Origin: Thalassia testudinum
Taxonomy: Eukaryota > Streptophyta > Magnoliopsida > Alismatales > Hydrocharitaceae
Length of the DNA stretch: 64,000 nucleotides
Assembly: GCA_037157565.1 (NCBI GenBank)
Contig: JAZHRO010000019.1
Location: forward strand, 60,014,501-60,078,500
Direction: 5' to 3'
Below the pieces are notes generated by a model, which did no database searches, was not told the DNA's origin, and saw only the letters and a program-made list of their open reading frames with translations. Shown here piece after piece: positions 57,826 through 64,000 of this stretch. Position 1 is the stretch's first letter; each line of letters opens with the position of its first letter. A program made the position numbers and the translations under genes.

Positions 57826-60454
57826 TGTTACGACCCGAGACCGACCCATCTCGACTAATCGCAAGACCTAGTTATCCAACGAGAAATAACCAAAAGTAGG
57901 AAATATTTCACAACCACACATGCAATGTAACTAAGCAGAAAATAATCAAGAGACAGTAAAGGAAACAGAGCGAACAGTCTCACAATATTATAGGCCATCA
58001 CAACTACGACAGTGGAAAGTACAACAGAAAAGTAACTGAAATAGTATTACATAGAACAAAATACTCACTACTACAACAGAAGCTAGGAAACAGTAAGGAA
58101 ATGCAGCTAAGGCTAGGCTCGATTAGGCCTAGCTCCCTCTGCAGCCGGTGGTGTTGGCTACTCAACTCTCTGACCTGGACATGGTTATAAAATTTCATAG
58201 TCAGCTAATGCTGAGTAGAGTGGCAACTAAACCATTTACATGCAATTTAAGTTAAGACAGGCAACTAATTATTTTTCAATTCTATTTAGCTCAATCAAGG
58301 GGTTCTAATTAGTTCATTCTCTTAGAAATTGGTTATTTCTAGATCTTGATTGTCCCTCACAGGTACGATCTTGATTGCAGTCTTTCCTGTGATGTAGGAT
58401 GTACACGTGGTGTTCTCTTGGCCGGGAGAATCCCTCGTGGTAGTCTTACACCCAGTCAACCACCCTGAGGTCATGGTTGCGATGTAGTGGTGACTACAAT
58501 TCGCGTGATAAGTGCACGGGTAGCTATCCCGCACTGGCACGCGGTCAGTCGTTTTCTGCTAGTGGGTACGCCTAAAGGTACAGTATGGAACAGTACAGGG
58601 TCTTGCCCTCTCAGAACAAGGGTCTCGCCCCTCCACAGTTTGCGTACTCTCATTCGACTATCTCGATTTTCCCAGTGAGCCTAAAAAGAGTCGGTGTAGG
58701 GTGGCTAGTCCTAACCTTGGGCCCCATGGGGCGGCTAGCTCCCTCCCTACACTAAGTAGCTCACCTCAGTACCATGTACATGAGGGCCAAAACAGAAGTC
58801 GGTGTAGAGTGACTAGGCCTAACCCCAGGTCTCAACCCAGAGGGGTGGCTAGTTCTCCTTTACACTAAGGGGACAGTTGCTCTCCTTGGTACCACGTACT
58901 CAAGGGCTAGCTCACTTCCCATGTACAGGAGTTTTTCTCCTAATTCCCCGTAGGCTTCATGCTGGTATTCCTTTAGTTCCATTTTCCAACATTCTGGTCT
59001 CACTATTCACATTGCAGGTTTCATTTTTATAACAGGTAGCTCATGATTTACTAATTGAGAAAGCATCATATCAATAAACCAATACATTTGCTAGCATTTA
59101 GGGTTTTACATGCATCTCAAGTAAACAGTGTAGCTCAAACCATACTCATTTGTTCCTGCCTTAGGGTTCATTCAAGTTATTCTAAACATGTAGTTTATTT
59201 GTTTAAATCATAGTATTAATGTAAACCACTCTACCGGAAAACACAGGAGGAATGGGGGCTCGGATCGTAGATCCCGTCACCTTCGCGGGTCCCGCGTACT
59301 TAACTGGCTGGAGACCTATACAATTGGCCAACCACATCAAACGAGTCCAAAACCATATACAAGTGACACTAGCTTGTAGAGAAACTCAAGCAAAAAACAA
59401 CGGTACTTCGTTTGCAGAAATCTGATTCCATTTAGGCCCTAAACGGGCTAAAAACACGCATACTATCCAAAATCAGACGTCTGGGACTAGTCCTAAACGT
59501 CTTAAAAGATGTCAGTACTCACCCTGGGTTTTCCTGTGGCTTTCTCGGACGTCCAGATCCTTTCGCGATCGTCTGAGGGGAGTTCCAGATGTTGGACCCT
59601 ACTTTTGATCATCTGGGAGTGCAGTCAGACTTCTGTCGACATGTCCAGATGTCCAAAAACACCTCGAAGGGTGCACCCCGCACCTTTCCAACGCTTTGCA
59701 CCTATGTACGCATGCGCAAAGCCAAAATGACTAACTATCCTGTAGTAGGGTCTGCATGGGTGAAAACCGTACAGAGAAATATGTACCTTGGCACTAGCAT
59801 GCTTTTAGATGTCCGGCTTCAGCTTCGAACGTCCCCCTACTACTCCAGTCATCTGGGATGTGCTCCAGACGTCTGATATTGGAAAATATCCGATACACAG
59901 AACTCTCGTGAGCCTTCTTCTCTGCGCGGACCCCTCCGCACTGCCTGCAAGTGCTACGCCAGCAGCTTTAGGAGGTCATGAAGCTCAACTTCACGAGCTC
60001 CTCCTCCTCGCATGACTCCTCCCTTCGCACCTCTGATCTCCTCGGAAGTCCTCACACCTCCAAACTCCTCCCACCGAGCTCCTCCTCCTCTCTCCCACGC
60101 CCTCGCTCTCCCGCGCACACACACTCTATCCCTCTCTCCTCCTTACGCGAGTGCCTCTCCTCCACGCACAGCTACAAGTGGAGGAAAGGAGGCCGTTGGT
60201 GGCTCGCCGGTAGATTGGGGAAGGAGGTGGAGGTAGTGGAAATGGTGGTGTAGTGGAGATGGAGTGGGGTGGAGGGGTTTAAATAGAGATGCGTTAGGGT
60301 TTGGGTGAGGAAGGAGGGGGTACGTGTGTTGTGCACGTGCGGAAAAGGGAAAATGGTACAGTTCTTCTTACTTTCAGTTGTCCGACCATCTATCCAGACG
60401 TCTGATGAATAATCCAGACATCTTATCCAACCCAAATGGCGGCAGGTCATTTCA
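57826..60454 (-). repeat. 3' LTR of chromovirus copy 3
   Basis: 2629 bp. The outer edge is TGTTACGACC and the inner edge ATTTCA. It is the most diverged LTR of the family here but keeps the order of blocks, the palindrome array (59475-60425) and the TATA box. Confidence 0.85.
60278..60285 (-). promoter_or_regulatory. Minus-strand TATA box, copy 3 LTR
   Basis: TTTAAATA on the plus strand reads TATTTAAA on the minus strand, at the position equivalent to the boxes in copies 1 and 2. Confidence 0.55.
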
Positions 60455-60539
60455 CCATAACAAACTTAAAGGAAGTTTTGTCCCTGAAACTTGAGCCAAG
60501 TAGGGTGCGAAAAAAGAAGCGTAAATGCATATAGCAAAC

Positions 60540-61760
60540 TTAAAGAGGATCAAAGTAGATCTGAAGAGACGTACCCTCAAAAAGCTCTGGGTACTGCTTT
60601 TGCATTGCTGTCTCAGGCTCCCAAGTCGCCTCCTCATACCGTTGGCTTCTCCATAGGACTTTCACCAGTGATACCTGCTTCTGTCTCAGACTTCGGATGG
60701 CTCTGTCTAATATCTGTACTGGCCTCTCAGGATAGGTCAGGTCGTCTTCCACCTCGACGCTCTTGTGGCTCAGAATGTGGCTGGGATTGGCGACGTACTT
60801 CCTGAGGTTGGACACGTGGAACACGTCGTGCACCCCAGAAAGGTGGGGAGAAAGGGCAAGTCGGTAAGCAACGGGTCCTACTCGCTCCAAGACCTCAAAG
60901 GGTCCCACAAACCTCAATGCAAGCTTCCCTTTCACCTCAAAATGCTGCAAGACCTTCATGAGCGAAACACAGAGAAAGACTTGATCCCCAACCTCGAACT
61001 ATACCTCTCTATGCTTCCTATCGGCGTAGCTCTTCTGCCTACTCCTGACAGTGCGGAGTCATCTGTAAATCTGCTCTATCACCTCCTGACTCTGCCGGAT
61101 CAGCATGAGGCCAACCTCCTACTTGGTCCCCACCTCGACCCAACTCAAGGGTGCGGTACACCTCTTTCTGTACAGAGTCTCGTAAGGTGCTATGCTGATG
61201 CTCTAATGATAGCTGTTATTGTATGCAAACTCTGCCAAGGGCAAATGCTCCTCCTAGGAGCCTCTCCAGTCTAGTACACAAGCGTGTAGGAGGTCCTCGA
61301 GCATTTGTATGGTGTGCACTAACTGCCTGTCGGTCTGGGGGTGGTAGGCAGTACTAAACCTCAAACGGGTCCTTAATGCCTGCTGAAACTCTACCCAGAT
61401 CTGGGAAGTGAAACGAATATCCCTGTCGGATGCAATCTCGCGAGGGACTTCATGTAGATGCACCACATCTCTGACGTATCTCTCTACTAGTTGTGCTGGC
61501 CCAAAGGTGACTTGGATCGACAGGAACCGTGCCGTCTTCGTCAACAGGTCTACTATCACCCAAACTACGTCGTGTCCCTGCTGGGTAACTGGTAGACCCA
61601 CCACTAAGTCCATGGTGATGCTCTCCCACTTTCACTCTAGCATAGGAAGTGCTTGTAGTGGCTCTGCAGGCCTCTGGTGCTCGGCCTTCACCTGCTGGCA
61701 TACCAAGCACTGTTGGACAAACTCACCAACATCCCGCTTCATCCCTCTCTACCAGAAGTC
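60540..61760 (-). pseudogene. Integrase and chromodomain, copy 3
   Basis: 60959-60540 encodes GPFEVLERVGPVAYRLAL, FHVSNLRKYVANPSH and the chromodomain (YPERPVQILDRA, EEATWEPE). 61613-61254 encodes MDLVVGLPVTQQGHD, VWVIVDLLTKTARF and SDRDIRFTSQIW of the integrase core. The parts between are frameshifted. Confidence 0.85.
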
Positions 61761-62020
61761 ACGTCACAAATCATGGTACACCTTTGTATTTCCAGGATGT
61801 ATGGTGAACCAAGACCCGTGCACCTCAGTCAGGAGCTCTCTCAACAACTCCTCGTCTCTAGGAATGCATATGCATCCCCTCATGAGCAGTATCTCATCTG
61901 AGAAGGAAGTCTCCTGGGTCCCCTGTCAACACCCTGTCTTGCAGTGTCTATAAGTACGGACAACCATCTGTTCTACAATGATGCGGTTTATTAGCTCTGG
62001 TCGTGCTTGTCGCATCACTG

Positions 62021-63098
62021 TCACTGCCCCGCAGTACCCCTGTGACTCCCGAGGTCGCCAACTGCCCACCTCCTCCATGAGTCTCCAACTCTGTGCCTGC
62101 AAGTTGGCCAAGTGGGCGGCGCCTTCTGGCTCAAGGCGTCGGCCACCACATTGGCCTTCCCTGGGTTGTAGGAGATGCTGCAATCGTAATCCTTCAGGAG
62201 CTCTAACCAATGTCTCTGCCTCATGTTGGGCTCCTTCTGGTCAAATAGGTACCTGAGGCTCCTGTGGTCAGTGAAGATCTCGAATGTCTCACCATACAGG
62301 TAGTGCCTCCATGTCGCGTCGAAGACAACTGCTGCCAGCTCTAAGTCATGGGTAGGGTAGTTATGCTTATGGGGCTTCAGTTGCTGTGAAGTGTAAATGA
62401 CAACGTGAACCCGCTGCATGAGCACACCACCCAACCCTTGCAACGATGCGTCGGTGTAAACCACGAATCTGCCACTATTGTCTGAAATGGTAAGTACAGG
62501 AGTTGAAGTCAGTCTCTCCTTCAACTCCTAAAAGCACGCCTCGCACTCGTTGATCCAAGTAAAGGGCACGTCCTTCCGGGTCAGCTGAGTCATAAGACAA
62601 GCAATCTAAGAGAACCCTCTGATAAATCATCGGTAGTAGCTTACTAGTCTCAGAAAGTTGCGAACCTCTGTCACTGTGCGTGGTCTCTCCCACCTGAGCA
62701 TGGCTTCAACCTTAGCTGAATCCACAGCTAATCCATCTCTCGAAATCACGTGGCCCAAGAAAGTCACCTTTCTCAACCAAAACTCGCACTTGTTGTACTT
62801 GGCATACAGCTTGCGTCTTCTCAAGGTATCCAGGACCATACGTAAATGTTGCCCATGCTGCGCCTGATCCCGTGAGTAGACTAGGACGTCGTCGATGAAT
62901 ATTACCACAAATTGGTCTAAGTACGATCTGAAAACACGATTCATCATGTCCATGAAAGCAATAGGGGCGTTGGTTAGCCCAAACAGCATGACCAAGAACT
63001 CGTAGTACCCGTACCGAGTATGCAAAGCTGTCTTGGAGATGTCGGTCTCCTTGATCCTCAACTGGTGGTAACCCAATTTCAGATCTATCTTAGAGAAC
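62021..63098 (-). pseudogene. Reverse transcriptase and RNase H, copy 3
   Basis: RT remnant 63076-62627 has [25 protein letters not shown] and [11 protein letters not shown]. RNase H at 62524-62021 has [19 protein letters not shown] and [18 protein letters not shown] is truncated upstream by the LTR starting at 63099. Confidence 0.88.
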
Positions 63099-64000
63099 TG
63101 TTTGGAGCGCTTGATCGGGTTTTAAAAAGGTCGCGTTGTAGTACAACCAAAAAAGTGTTCAAAATAAATATAATTTATTACTCGAATTTTAAAGTCCGAG
63201 GTCGAACATAGGGAGCAAATTAGGGTTTAGAAATCAAGATCATAACTTTAGAATTTAAAAGAATATGCAATAAGATTAATGTTATAGTGCAAAAAGATAG
63301 GAATAAATGTAAGGTACAAAATACTAAAGGAACCAATATATGTGAATAAAGCACAAAATTGGACGTCTGATTTGTGAATCAGATGCCTTAAAATGTTGAT
63401 GCTACAGTGCTTCTCCTTTGTCTTCAATCTTCTTCTGGCGTCTCCTTCCTCCTTCTGATTTTGGTTTCAGCCTCTTTCTTCAGCTTTTCTTGCCTTAGCT
63501 CCTTCTACCTTCTTCTTCTCCTTTGGCTTTCTTCTCTTTCTCTTGCCGGTTGCCATTGCCTTCAGCTTCTTCCTTCTCTTCTCTTTCTCTGCCTTCCTTT
63601 CTCTTTCCTTCAGCTCCTTCTTTTGCCTTCAGTGTCTTTCTTCCCTTCTCCTTCTTCTTCCTTTCGCTTCAGCTTTTAGCCTTCTCCTTCTTTTTCTCTT
63701 CGACCTACAGAGCAAAACCTACCCCCTACCCACGCGAGCTCTCTTCTCCCTTTTCTCTCTTCGGTTGGCTCTCCCAGAGCCACAGCTTCTCAGGTAATCG
63801 GGTCGGATACACACTCGGGCCTAGGCCCACCGGCGTGCAGTAGTGGGTGAGGTGTGCTTGCTCGGGTCGGGTCACCAGGTCTGCAGGGTGGGATCGCAGA
63901 TGAGGTGTCGAGTCGGGTGAGAGGGACCTCACCCCGTGAGTTGGAGGCCAATAGAATTATGCAAAAATTCCTTTTATGTGGGTGTGGCGTGTCAAATGTT
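63099..64000 (-). mobile_element. Tat/Ogre-type LTR inserted in copy 3 RT
   Basis: It starts TGTTTGGAGCGC. On the minus strand it ends with GTACTACAACGCGACC...CCAAACA preceded by GTTCGACCTCGGAC, the usual 3' end of plant Tat/Ogre/Athila LTRs. A polypyrimidine tract (63405-63720) and a GC-rich part match, inverted, the purine tract and GC-rich part at 1-1400. It continues out of the window. Plus-strand frames at 63407-63843 are only translations of the CT-rich tract. Confidence 0.6.

Larger units (their letters stand above)
57826..63098 (-). mobile_element. Ty3/Gypsy chromovirus copy 3 (same family), interrupted
   Basis: It begins TGTTACGACCC inside the Tat integrase, with ACGAT before it. 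A single LTR is followed (minus sense, upstream) by chromodomain, integrase, RNase H and RT up to 63098, where RT is cut in the FSKIDL motif by another LTR. The remaining 5' half lies beyond the window, so its second LTR and target duplication cannot be checked. Confidence 0.88.

Noticed and set aside
63407..63843. Leu/Ser/Phe-rich plus-strand open frames resembling membrane proteins
   Set aside because: They are translations of a CT-rich tract inside an LTR.

Overview
This is a repeat-dense piece of a flowering-plant nuclear genome. It holds one recognisable and apparently intact host gene in a landscape of nested retrotransposons. The plant assignment rests on a plant-type NSA2 gene with GT-AG introns and telo-box motifs upstream, chromodomain Ty3/Gypsy elements with an initiator-Met tRNA primer site, Tat/Ogre-type elements with TGGCGCC-like primer sites, plant L1 LINEs and a TAA-flanked MITE. 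The species cannot be named from the sequence.

Layout. 1-1468 is part of a long terminal repeat (LTR) of a Tat/Ogre/Athila-type family, and the same family reappears inverted at 63099-64000. 1572-16077 is a complete but decayed Tekay/Del-like chromovirus (copy 1, minus strand): 2.6-2.7 kb LTRs, perfect CCTTA target duplication, primer binding site, split gag, and pol with stops and frameshifts. It sits in an older DNA-transposon-like remnant (1469-1571 plus 16083-17400) that has ATCACCGGTGAT-type repeats. 17400-23680 is mostly non-coding.

23681-37362 (minus strand) is the host gene NSA2, a 60S ribosome biogenesis factor. Nine coding exons encode 260 codons without a disruption. The first coding exon is only the ATG. 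Intron 6 (7.6 kb) contains two 5'-truncated LINEs, each with a target duplication, and a diverged tandem repeat. Intron 3 (3.9 kb) contains a PIF/Harbinger-type MITE. Two telo-boxes lie just upstream of the ATG.

38.5-57.8 kb is a broken plus-strand Tat/Retand-type Ty3/Gypsy element: primer site, gag, protease and first RT residues, then integrase after a gap. The gap holds another Tat/Ogre-type LTR with its own degenerate Asp-tRNA-like primer site. That LTR was in turn split by chromovirus copy 2 (45824-55316, minus strand, TTTGT duplication, internal deletion). Chromovirus copy 3 (57826-63098, minus strand) interrupts the Tat integrase and is itself interrupted at 63099 by the inverted Tat/Ogre-type LTR.

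The three chromovirus copies are one family. They share a U3 array of CCAGACGTCTGG-like palindromes, minus-strand TATA boxes in most LTRs, and an unusual junction upstream of the 3' LTR where the expected polypurine tract is replaced by a T-rich stretch. Many inactivating stops look like C-to-T changes at CAG sites, as expected from deamination of CHG-methylated DNA. None of the retroelement copies appears able to encode a full set of proteins.
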